Positions 12,700 through 22,443 of a stretch of DNA of 64,000 nt are shown here, piece by piece (the first letter of the stretch is position 1; each line of letters starts with the position of its first letter). The notes under the pieces are model-generated. The model had not been told where the DNA came from. It ran no database searches and was given only the letters and a program-made list of their open reading frames with translations. The stretch covers positions 992,001 to 1,056,000 of the forward strand of contig JAALGY010000052.1 in the NCBI GenBank assembly GCA_032358165.1. The letters are read 5' to 3'. The position numbers were made by a program, and so were the translations under genes. Origin of the DNA: Diplosphaera chodatii. Its lineage: Eukaryota > Chlorophyta > Trebouxiophyceae > Prasiolales > Stichococcaceae.

Positions 12700-13024
12700 G
12701 TGGAGCACACCGAGCTAGCAACAGGACGCAGCTCCCGGCACACGCAGCAAGCATCTACAATGCCCAACGTGTTGCAAGTTGCTTGTTGTGCCACGCTGAG
12801 GGCAGTGTAGTTTGAGCAGCCTGTTGTTTCATTCTTGCACAGCCTTGCGTCTGCATGGCCGTGCTGCAACAAAATATTTGGTACCGTGAGTCTGATTGAT
12901 GCAACGTGTCCTGACAACGCCATGTCTAGGTTTGATCTGCGGTCCACTCTTGTCACACAGAGCAATAGGTATTGGTCTGCCACACTTTCAAAGCATGTGC
13001 CGGCACAAACCCTTCACCATGCCC
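12700..13024. other. Convergent 3' intergenic region, GAPN and Obg
   Basis: About 325 bases between the stop codons of convergent genes. It holds the two 3' UTRs. No coding block or RNA gene is seen. Confidence 0.4.
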
Positions 13025-15110
13025 CTAGTGCTGGGCATAATGCCACAATGCAGCACACAGCTCGTCTAGGCCTTGCCGCTGCAGGCCAGACACCAAGGTC
13101 ACTGGCAGGTCTGTCCCCAGTCTGAGTTCCTCCAACCACTGCTGCAGCTGCTCAACAACCACATCCCCAGCTACTTCTGGACTAACTTGCAATGCGTCGG
13201 TCTTGTTCGCAACCACCATGGCAGGAATATGCAGAAGCGTGGGATCATAGAGTTCCAGCTCTCTTTGTAGCAGCGCCAGCTGCTGAAGCGGGGGCAGCGG
13301 CGCAACTGAGTCGCCAAACAGCCGGCCGCTGATGTCAAGCACAAACAGCAGCACACGTGTGCGCTGAATGTGGCGCAGGAATGCATGACCCAAGCCCCTG
13401 CCAGCAGCAGAATGGCAAGGCAGTCATTAGGGCATCCGACTGCAGTGCTTGCAGGCACAGAACAAGGCAGACAAGCACACTGGTCTTGATGCGGCTCGAA
13501 TCCCACGATGCATCGAGTGCACCTGTTGGCGTGAGCGCCCTCTATCAAACCAGGAATATCAGCAACTGTGAGTCCCTTCCCATCAGAATACATGACCGTG
13601 CCCAGCTGGGGCCGCAGCGTCGTAAATGGGTATGATGCCACCTACGCCAAGAAAAGGCTCGTGCACCGGTGACCTTCCAACATGCATGATGCTGGCTACA
13701 GAGCCCATGTCGGTGGGTTGGTGCGGGCTTGACCGCATCTGCAATGTGTTTGGCAGCGGCGTTGCTGGTGCAGGCAAGGTCCTCCCTACCTGCGGTGTCG
13801 CACGAGATATGCCGCGCAGCAGTGTGCTCTTGCCAGCATTGGGGAACCCGACCAGGCCCACATCCGCCAATAGCTTCATCTCAAGCAGCAGCTGTGCCTC
13901 GTCGCCTGCAGCAGTTCCAGTGCCGATACGACACAATACACATGGACACTTGACACAAGGGAACAGCAAGTGCGGGACATCATTGCGCAAGTAACGCCCA
14001 TGACTCACCCGGCTGCCCTGCCTCATGACGCTTGGAGGCAGGACGGTTCTGCGGTCTTTGGAAGGCCACATTGCCGCGGCCGCCTGCACCGCCCGTAGCC
14101 ACCACTGCTGTCTCGCCATCTGCCACCAGATCAGCAGTGATGCATTGGCTGCGCTGGGGCACGGATGCAGTATCAGCTGCACCGGATGATGTGCCATCTG
14201 TGGCACTGGTCGTCTTGGCTGACCCTGCTGCTGCATCGTGTGCAAGCTCCGCATGCTCCGTGGCATCTCCATGACTGGCGGCATCTGCCCTAGGACTGGC
14301 GTTCAGCACTAGGCCCCAGGGCGCTGATGCTGCTGTCGCAGCCGGTGCTGATGGAGCTGCCTGGCTGCGACCCCCCGCTGCCCCACTGCCTGGCGCTGTG
14401 GCTGCATCGCCGCCCGCCCCTGGGTCCAGGCGGTAGACGACGGTACCGAGCGGCACGTCGACGACGCAGTCGGCGCCGACCGCGCCGTGTCGCCGCTGGG
14501 ACCCACCGCGGCCGCCGTTCCCGGCAGCGAGCAGGCGGCGCACGTGCGCCAAGCTCTTGACGGTGGCCGACGCCCGCAGCACCACGCTGCCACCGGCGCC
14601 ACCGCTGCCGCCGTCTGCCGGCTGGTGCTTGCCTGTGTAGAGCGGCGGGCGTCAGGAGGCGTCTGCAGCTGGTGTGGCTGCATGTTGCGGTGCAAGTGGT
14701 GGGTTCTAGCACCATTGCACACCTTTAGCACGGCTGCCCCAGGTGCTCACAGCGCCGCTGCCGCCGTGGCCGCCAACGGCACGCACCCGCAGCCGGTCCA
14801 CAAACACCGAGTCCCGTCTCAGCGGCGCCGATGCAGGGTCGGCGGCGATGGTGGTGTGCAGTGGCTGTGTCGCTGCAGATGCAACTGAGCGCCAGTGCGC
14901 TTGTTGGATCCACACAAGGCTTGTGCTGCTTTTGGGACCGGCAGATCGCAGCAGCAAGGTGCACAGCCGCGCCGCGCCGATCATGCACGCCGCGAGTGGC
15001 GCCGGCTGGCTCACTCCAGATGTCGCTGGAGCAACTCTGCCACCTCTGACAGCGATGCCGCAACACCCTTCCGCTCGTTGCACTGCAAAATAAGCCCGGG
15101 AACTGCGCAT
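13025..15110 (-). CDS. Obg-family GTPase, probably organellar
   Basis: GTPase for assembly of the large ribosomal subunit, probably in mitochondrion or plastid. The glycine-rich Obg fold starts [20 protein letters not shown] (about 14755-14815), continues [15 protein letters not shown] (about 14570-14615) and reaches [13 protein letters not shown] low-complexity insert of about 95 residues follows before [19 protein letters not shown] and [15 protein letters not shown]. The G domain has G1 GFPNAGKST (about 13820-13850), [19 protein letters not shown] and NKTD (about 13195-13210). The protein ends ALWHYAQH and TAG at 13025-13027. No C-terminal OCT domain is present. Two starts are possible: ATG 15110, or ATG 14994, which opens an Arg/Ser-rich, acid-poor leader ([16 protein letters not shown]) typical of an organelle presequence; I favour 14994. 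Mitochondrial MTG2-like and plastid forms cannot be separated here. Confidence 0.93.
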
Positions 15111-15152
15111 TCAGCGTCAAACAATGTGCAAGGGAAGTGCTCAGTTGCCAGA

Positions 15153-15764
15153 CATGGCAAAGCCCTATCCAAGTGGGCATTTCCCTGCCGCAACGGATGG
15201 CACCTTCATCCCAGAGTTCGCGTGCGCCCTGCCGTCACACCGCAGGAGCTTTACCGGCCGTTGTCAGCTGGGGGCGCGGCCGCCCCAGGGCTGTGGGGTG
15301 GACTCGAGCAACAGCTATGCAACAGGTCAGTGCACTCCTGCATGTCTTGAAGGTGGCACCGCGACACGGCTTGTAGCTTTGGATATGCAACTTTGGCAAA
15401 GGCCGTTGTCAGCTTCTGGGGATGCAGCACTTCCTGAGGTTCTCATAGGTGGTCAGGATGCGACAAAAGGGTGGGCTTCCGCGGCCATAGGGGCAGCCAG
15501 CACCTTGCACGCAGCGCTGACCGTCCTCAGCTGCAACGTGCACTTACAAGCAAGGCAGACTGCTGCGAGTGTGCCGTACTTTGGTGAAGTGTGGGAGGCA
15601 AAGGTTCTCGCCAGGGCAATGCGCCCTGCTGACTGCATGCAGCGTCTGGAATGCGTCTTCGGCTCTGACTCACAACGTTGTCGGCAACATGTCAGCCGGC
15701 ATGTACGCCGTCACGGCCTGCTTCCCCACGCCCCGGCCCGGGTGCCTCAGAATTCGCTAGAAAC
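15153..15764 (+). CDS. Possible small plus-strand gene, unrecognised
   Basis: Weakly supported. Two stretches look coding: MAKPYPSGHFPAATDGTFIP (from ATG 15153) and, after a CGCAG acceptor near 15246, ELYRPLSAGGAAAPGLWGG to about 15325, ending at a plausible donor GTCAGT. A later open stretch reads HNVVGNMSAGMYAVTACF and stops at TAG 15762-15764. The Gly/Ala-rich blocks faintly recall small Tim17/22-fold membrane proteins, but I could not join the pieces in one frame with normal introns. It may instead be 5' sequence of the downstream CCCH gene. Confidence 0.25.
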
Positions 15765-16375
15765 CTCTCGACGCCGCGCTTTTTCCGAGAAGGCTGCCAG
15801 AAGGTGGCAGGCTGTTCGTCAGGTCAGTCAGATACGAGCCGGCACAACTGATACCGCAGCGTAGCCGATAGCCTCAAGCGCTGCGCCACCGTCGGGCGTC
15901 CTCACACGGTCGTCGAGCGTCAGCTAGCTGGCATTGAAGAGTCCAGCTGGCAGGCTAGGTAGCAAGGTCGCGCAGCCCGCTCGCGAGCGGCCCTGTCAGC
16001 GTGCGTCCATGCTGCTCGAGCTGCGAACGGGCGACTGGTGCGGGTAGCATCGCACGCAGCTGCCTGATCGATGACTAGGAGGCGCAGGCGCAGGGCGCGC
16101 AGACTTGCGGGGCAACAGTGGGCGGAGGTGGGGTCAGCAGCAGCCACCCTGCACTCGAGGGACTCCAGATCTACGGCACGTAGCATTGTGGGGTTTGTGC
16201 GAGCGTTGATCTGCCTCCGATCAGCCTCGCCTCGAAGCGCGCATTGCGCTGGCCCATTGCTAGCTTCCCTCCTCACAGCTGATGCGCAAGCAATTGTGAC
16301 CGCTCTTCCGGTTGTTAGCAGAGCAGCACGGACGACAGCTTGGCGACGAACTCATGTGTACTCTTTCTGATACAG
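15765..16375 (+). promoter_or_regulatory. Upstream region of the CCCH zinc-finger gene
   Basis: About 600 bases with no convincing coding block, probably promoter and 5' leader. A pyrimidine-rich stretch ending ACAG lies directly before the ATG at 16376, so an upstream exon is possible. Confidence 0.35.
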
Positions 16376-19300
16376 ATGCAGGGGCCTGGAGGCACGGATC
16401 AGTCGCCGCCCTACGGCCAGCAGTTGCCAGGGGCCATGGGCATGGCTGGGACAGGCCTGCCGAGTGGTGCACAGGCACAGCTGGAGGCGCTGCTGGGCGT
16501 CAGCTCGCAGCTGGGACTCGGCAATGGCACTGCAGCGGATCTAGGCACTGGCACCTGGTCAACTAGCCGTGGCTTGCCTGGCTCTGGCCTGACATCACCA
16601 CAGGTGCGGCCACTGGGCAAGTTCATGGGAGTGCACCTGCGAGACGGGTGGACGCCGATGGAAGTCCACATGATGAGCCTGTCGTTTCCACTGGATGTGT
16701 GCTCGAGATTGTGGAAGCTCACCAAGAGAAAACGCTGTTAACCTTTGGGATGCAGGTGGGGGCAGGCATGCAGATAAACAGCATCAGCGGCGGCAGCGCC
16801 CTGCGCAGCGGCTCCGCCACGCCCAGCAGCATCCACGCGGGCGGCAGCGTGCACGACATGCGCGGCGGCGCGCCGCACGCGGGCCCGGCCGGCGGGCAGC
16901 CACCGTACCTCGGCGCCGGCGGCGGCGCCAGCCACGGCAGCATCGCCAGCAGCCTGCCGTCCGCCGCCGGCGGCCTGGGCGGCACCAGCGCTGCTATGCC
17001 CCCTGGCCTGGGGGCGGGCACCGCGGGCATCACGGCAGCCAGCATCGGGCCCAATGGCGTGTGCCTGGACTACCTGGCGGGGCGGTGCCCCCGGGGCCCC
17101 GCCTGCGCGCTCAGCCATGCGCTGCCGTCGGCGTCCTTCCAGCAGCAGCAGCAGCAGCACCACGGGCAGCTGCAGCAGCAGCAGCTGCAGGCGCAGCAGC
17201 CCCACCACCAGCAGCAGCCGTACCTGCAGGTGATGCCTGGAATCCACCTTGGAACAGTATGAAGTGAGGAGCTTGTGCTCATCAGGCAGAAGCGCCTGTG
17301 CTCAAGAGTCGTACAGGCGGTGCGGCTGTAGTCTTACAAGTCACTCACCTGTTGCTGCGCAGTCACACAACCAGCAGCAGTCGCAGCTGCTGCGGGGCAG
17401 CACCCCGCAGTCACCCGCTGCCGGCACCACAGACGGCATGCTGCTGCTGCGTGGCCTGGAGATGACGCGGGCGACGGCGGAGATCACCCGGCAGGTGTGC
17501 TCCACATCGTTTGCTTCTGCAGTTTGATGGCGTGCTGGCCTCGTTGCTGATTCATGTGAGTGCTGCAGCACAGCGTCTTGGGCCACCCACCTGGTGCACC
17601 TGCTCGTCAGGGACCAGCTCTCACACCAGGCATGTGGTGCGCCTAGTCCGAGCAGTCATGTATGTACACAAGCTCCCGACTGCTGTGGCCCACAGGAGCT
17701 GGGGGCAGTGGTACTGGGGCAAGCCCGCCTGCTGCAGGAACAGGCGGCGGGGCTGGCGGCCCTGGAGAAGCAGGTGCGGAAGCACGAAACCAATGTGAAC
17801 ATGGACTGTGGGCCTTCCATGCGCCATCTGCACAGTCGAAACAGCAATGCTCGGGTGCACAGTGCCCGCGCCCGCGCGCAGGTCGCCGAGCTGCAGCGCA
17901 CGTTCACGAGCGCGCTGGTGACGTTCGAGCAGCGCCACTGGTCCGCCCTGCTGGGCAACGAGCAGCGCATCACCAACCGCGTGGAGCAGGTGTGGCGGGC
18001 TGCCACTCCAGTTCCATGTCATGCACGCAGCGCCTGCTCCTGGGCAACGCATCAATCAATCACCGGCATGCAGTGACTCATCATTGGTTGCCCAGCTGCG
18101 TTTTCCATGTGGTGTGAGGCGTCATGATCTTCAATGTGCCATGTTGGTGCACCGGCATGGTGTTCTCAGGAGGCACGCAGTGTGGCTGGTTTCACATGAC
18201 CTCAAGCTTGCCATGCACACGCAGACCGTCACGCAGATCGTGTCGGCCGTGGAGGCCCGGCTGGATGCGATGCGGCAGGCCCAAGAGGACGACAGCTACA
18301 TCCGCCGAGCGCTGTCATCGAATGCCTCGACGGCCCAGTGGCCGCAGCATGGCGCGCCGCCGGCCCTCCAGCGTGACGGCTTTGCCAACCCATCCACCGA
18401 CACAGTGCAGGTGTGTGACCCCTGCAACCCGGACACACCTCTGATTTGCGCCTTGTCCTGGTCGGCCATCCTGTTGCACCCAACATCGAGGCCAACGCTT
18501 CCAATGACCTCCCATTGCGCACGACTGCTGTCCTCAGTAGTGAACCCTTGATCTTGTTCACCGTGTCTGTGCAGCCGCGCACTGTCACCGCTGCCCTCGG
18601 CCGCCTCAACATGGGCTCAGGGCAGGTCCGCCTGCCGCCGGTGTCTGCTCCAAACGGTGGCGCCCAGGCCGCTCCGCAGGCTCTGGCGGCTTCAAAGAAG
18701 GCGTCAACCGCCTCGTCAGAGCAGGAAGAGGTGCGTGAGCCGTGAACATGGCGTGAGTTGAGCACACGAACCTATGAACACGGGGCTCGCTCCTTGGCTG
18801 ATGCTTTCAGACTGCGACTGGAACACTGCATCGCCACGGCAATATTGCAGCTCAGTCCGTCCCTCTATCAGGTCTGTGGCAATCTTCCTGTTCAGGTCGA
18901 GGCGCTGCTGCGAGAGATCTCTGCCTCCTCAGCGGGGGGCCCGGAGCCTGGCAACGTCGACGGGGAGGCCGATGGCGGCCGTGGCGCTGGCCGCCAGCGC
19001 AACGCACCTGTCATAAATGGCAGCGGCAGCCAGGACGCGGCACACAGCAGCAACAGCAGCGACAACCAAACTGGTGGCGATCGCGGCGGCAAAGGCAGCT
19101 CAGGGTCCAAGGCTGACGGCATTGGGGACCGGCCGCTGAAGCCGCTGCGGGGTGGCAGTGGCGGCGACAAGCACAAGGATGAGGACAAGGGGGATGATAA
19201 GGTGGGACGGCAGGATGGCGACGGCGGGGGTGACGATGACAACGGCGGCCGCCGACAGCGTAGTGGTGACGACGACGAGCAGTCAGTCGTTGGCAGCACT

Positions 19301-20293
19301 ACGGGACCGTCCGGCGGCCGCCGCGGCTCCAACCCCAACGTGCCAGACGAGGTCATTCAGGAGGTAGAGTCTTCAGCCTGCGTCCCTCTTCAAAATGTGT
19401 GCATCATCGCATAGGCGTCATGGTAATGTGCATTGATTGTACAAGCGAGGCGCACTTTCATCACGACCAAAGCCTGGGCTCTTGTAGAGCTGATTTGTAT
19501 GGTGGGTCTTTGCAACACTGCCTGCAGGTGAACGGGCTGCAGGACGCTGGAACGGCCAGCCTGCTGCACGCATTCGGGGATCACAAACGCAGAAGGTCCA
19601 CCGCGCCGGCTGGCCGATCGTCACCGACCCTGCGGATGCAGGTCAAGGACCTGCAGGACGAGGAGACTGGCGAGCTGCTGCGCGTGTTTGAGGAGCACCA
19701 GAGCCACAGCAGCGGCTCGGCCGGCGGCGGCGGCAGCAGCGGCGGCGGCAGCCACGACGGCCGCCCCCCGCCGCACCGCAGCTCCTCCCGCAAGTCCAGC
19801 AGGTGAGCATCGGCAGCTGTGCGTGCTGTCGTGGGGTGTTGTGGCCACTGGTTTTTCACTCCTACATTCGCTCGTTGTGCACACCTTGAGTTGTGCATGG
19901 CAGCTGACTGCGCACATGGCCTGCACCATGCGGTACTTGTCACCTGCGCCTGAAGTCTGGCAGACACGTCCTTGAGGCTGTTTTGGCAATGGCGTGCCTG
20001 TGCCTCATGTGCGTGCCTACTGTGGTGTTGCAGCGGCGCGGGCCAAGGCAGCAGCGCGCAGCGTGCAGCATCAAATGCGAGCGGCGCCAGCTGCGGGTCG
20101 GACGCACGCTCCAGCGAAGTCCGCACCCGCTTGCAGGTGCGTGCTGATGCTTGCACACGGTTCGTGCATTGGCTGGCCTTCCATGATTCCACCCTGAGGC
20201 CCGGAAGGCATCCCGGAAGGCCTCATCTCCTGATGCGTCCTGCTGCAGGGTGCACAGGCTCACGAGGCAAATGCTGACGCTGCCTCCTCTTGA
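16376..20293 (+). CDS. Large Gln/Gly/Ser-rich CCCH zinc-finger protein
   Basis: Unrecognised nuclear-type protein, probably RNA-binding. Exons join almost entirely at phase 0. Order: a Gly/Gln/Pro-rich N-terminus; a Gly/Ser/Ala-rich stretch; one CCCH finger, C-LDYLAGR-C-PRGPA-C-ALS-H (about 17060-17118); a Gln/His tract (17138-17225); SHNQQQSQLLRGS; a likely coiled coil made of ELGAVVLGQARLLQEQ, VAELQRTFTSALVTFEQRHW and TVTQIVSAVEARLDAMRQAQ (about 17696-18290); a linker; VEALLREISASS; a very acidic, Gly/Asp/Lys-rich region (18950-19300); two related 22-residue motifs (19528-19698); a Ser/Gly tail ending HEANADAASS and TGA 20291-20293. A CCCH finger of C-x7-C-x5-C-x3-H type usually binds RNA. 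No orthologue is recognised. The start at 16376 is uncertain because CAG precedes it directly. Confidence 0.7.
17138..17225 (+). repeat. CAG-rich tract coding polyglutamine in the CCCH protein
   Basis: Imperfect CAG/CAC repeats code for runs of five or six Gln mixed with His, Leu and Ala, directly after the CCCH finger. Such tracts are common in proteins of GC-rich green algae. Confidence 0.9.
19528..19698 (+). repeat. Duplicated 22-residue motif in one exon of the CCCH gene
   Basis: First copy VNGLQDAGTASLLHAFGDH (from 19528) and second copy VKDLQDEETGELLRVFEEH (from about 19642), 37 codons apart. Shared pattern: V-x-x-L-Q-D-x-x-T-x-x-L-L-x-x-F-x-x-H, with similar DNA. This suggests tandem duplication of a short helical motif. 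Confidence 0.8.
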
Positions 20294-21081
20294 GGTGGCC
20301 GTCTGGCACAGACCCAAGACTATGCGAGCCACAACCAGGTGGAGCACGAACAGCAGCGCCGCCCAGCAGCTTGGCTGTGCTGCATTGTGATTCAGCAGAT
20401 GCACTTTCAGGTGACAGTAGCATAACGAGGTCTGCCAACAAGTGTCAGCAATCAGACTGGCGCAACTGGCTTAGACAGTCTCGAGCGATTTCAGATATCT
20501 CTATTCAGTCTCCTGCTGGCAGCGCAGCGTAGAAGGGTTTGAAGGCCCCTACCCATGCGTCGGCTCAGGACTAAAAGGGTTTTTTTGGGGCCCCCTGCAC
20601 ACGTGTTGGCATGCTGGCCTGGGATCGGGTCTGCACTACCGGTATTTGCCTTGACGTAGGGGAAGTTGCTGGTACAATGTCACTTCAGGTTTCGGCTTTC
20701 AGCTCTGCATGTGAGCCCGAACAGCCTCCAGGCACCAGGACCTGGCGTACATGTGCAGCTTTCATGCTTGCCTTCTGATGCATGTAACTTTATGGCATGT
20801 CTCGTACAGCTTATACAACTACATGGTCATCAACGCATGGTCGTCGACCTTCACCACATATAGTAGCTCTCATCCTGCTGGAGCGTGGTAGGCAATGGTG
20901 GCTAGTGCTGCAGCGCTGGGCACCACAGGCGCTCGTGAGCTTCACACCGGGCCTGACTCACCACACCTCCGCAGCGGGGGCACACAAAGCTGTTCTGCCC
21001 CAACTCTGTTGCCAACGTATGTGGCACCTGGCCCATTCCCAATGTGCCATCCCCCTGTGTGCAAATTTTGGCGTTTAGAAT
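20294..21081. other. Convergent 3' intergenic region
   Basis: About 790 bases between the stops of the CCCH gene (plus) and a small membrane protein gene (minus). It contains a short T-run followed by GGGGCCCC near 20580-20602. No coding block or RNA gene is seen. Confidence 0.35.
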
Positions 21082-21954
21082 TCAGCGCATGTACCTCAAC
21101 ACCATGTGCATGCCACCGCTGAAGACCGAGGTGAACAGTAGGCATGCCAGCACAGGCCACAGCCGCTGCATTGTGCGCACCATCTGCAGCTCTGGCGGTC
21201 GTTGGTCCAGCATCGTGTCACGCAGCCCAGCCGTGATGCTGTCGACCTGCTGCCGCCCGCCGTGGTGCTGCTGCAGGGGGGCACCCCCGCGCGCCGCATC
21301 TCCCGGCGGCCGCCCGGGGTGGAGCTGCCAATCATGCGCGCCGTGCTCAGGCAGCTGCTGCGGATTCCGAGGGTGAGGCTGCAGCTGCATGTCATGCTGC
21401 TGTGGCGGGGTCAGGCTCGCCTGCGGCTGCTGCGTCTGCGCCGACAGGCTGCAGGCCTCCAGCAGCTGACCGATTTGCTGCACAGCGTTGTTGGCCTGGG
21501 GTCCCTGGCCACGCCCCAGGGCCTCACGGACCCTGCGCAGGCAGCTGCAGTACGTGACACACGGTGCAAGCCGTGCAGGTCGTCCAGCTGCTGGTAAGAA
21601 CAGTCAGGCCATCCTCTGGGAAAAGCATGTAGCCTGGGAGCATGCTATGACGAGCGCTCACTGTTGGACAGCAGGCATTGCAGCCTGCTCGCCGCCCAGA
21701 TGCTGCAAAGCCACCAGGACCGCCTGCAGGGACAGACATTCCACATCATAGCTTGCACTCGAGCTCGTGGGCCAGGAGCATAAGAGGGGACTGCCAATCG
21801 CAAGGGTGCTGCAGGGACACGCCTGCAGCGCTGAATGTGCATCGCCATCCCGCAGCCTGGCACGTGCTTGTTCTACGATCTGCCGCAGATGTGCACGGTT
21901 CGCCGCTGAGACTGTCCCGCTCTGCCCGTCGTCCATAAGTTCGAGGTCGTCCAT
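21082..21954 (-). CDS. Unrecognised small protein with C-terminal membrane segment
   Basis: Three exons read as roughly 215 residues. Exon 1, from ATG 21954, is acidic then helical (MDDLELMDDGQSG; AHLRQIVEQARARLRDGDAH). Exon 2 reads AVLVALQHLGGEQAAMPAV. Exon 3 starts HCLRRVREALGRGQG, passes through a Gln/Pro/His-rich linker, and ends with LWPVLACLLFTSVFSGG, a probable single membrane segment, then HMVLRYMR and TGA at 21082-21084. The tail-anchor topology suggests an endomembrane or organelle outer-membrane protein with a cytosolic N-terminal helical domain; this is inference. The intron between exons 1 and 2 needs a GC donor. It is divergent from TRS120. The linker frame is less certain than the two ends. 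Confidence 0.6.
21724..21822 (-). other. Probable GC-AG intron in the small membrane protein gene
   Basis: The upstream exon ends GCG-CTG-CAG before GCGTGT; the next exon begins GCG-GTC-CTG after CTGCAG. This joins HSALQ to AVLVALQHLGG in frame. The GT two bases further in would force a Trp/Cys/Ser-rich frame with no helical character. Confidence 0.5.
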
Positions 21955-22443
21955 TCTACGACGGCAACTCTATGCTTGACGTTAGGTCCAGACACATCAT
22001 GTGCGCACGCTTTGGTCCATCGCACTCATGCCTGCGGCACCTTCATGCCGCAGCCATCCTGCGCGGCATTGAGAAGCTGACTGCACGTGTTTGACAGCGG
22101 TGTTTGACAGCGGCTGGCACTTCAACACATAGCCAGCAGCGTTCTGCAGGTTGGTTTCTGCTGTGCAGCTGTGGCATGTGCATGTGTACATCCCCTGGAC
22201 CCCTGCACATGCAAATATATGATCAGACATGCCAGCAATACAGCAATGCACTGCTGACAATGCCGTTGTTGCGAAGGAAGGTTGAGAGCACTTGCAGGGT
22301 TGGACATCGAACGCTGCAACTGTAGTGATGCAAGGCGAAGGTTGAGTCTTTCACCCCAATCCGATGTATTGCTGGTCAGGTTGGTGACCGTGAGATAGAC
22401 CGGCCTGGTACCAGTACAGATTGAGACAGCAAGACTCCTTGCC
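21955..22443. promoter_or_regulatory. Divergent promoter region, membrane protein gene and TRS120
   Basis: About 490 bases between two head-to-head starts. It holds a 13-bp tandem duplication (GTGTTTGACAGCG at 22087-22099 and 22100-22112) and an AT-rich AAATATATGA near 22210. Promoter function is inferred from position. Confidence 0.45.

Noticed and set aside
13450..13530. tRNA T-arm-like GGCTCGAATCCC
   Set aside because: It lies in an Obg intron and no cloverleaf can be drawn with the upstream sequence.
16738..17267. Overlapping long frames on both strands at the CCCH finger
   Set aside because: They arise from CAG/GGC repeats; only the frame with the CCCH finger has a domain.
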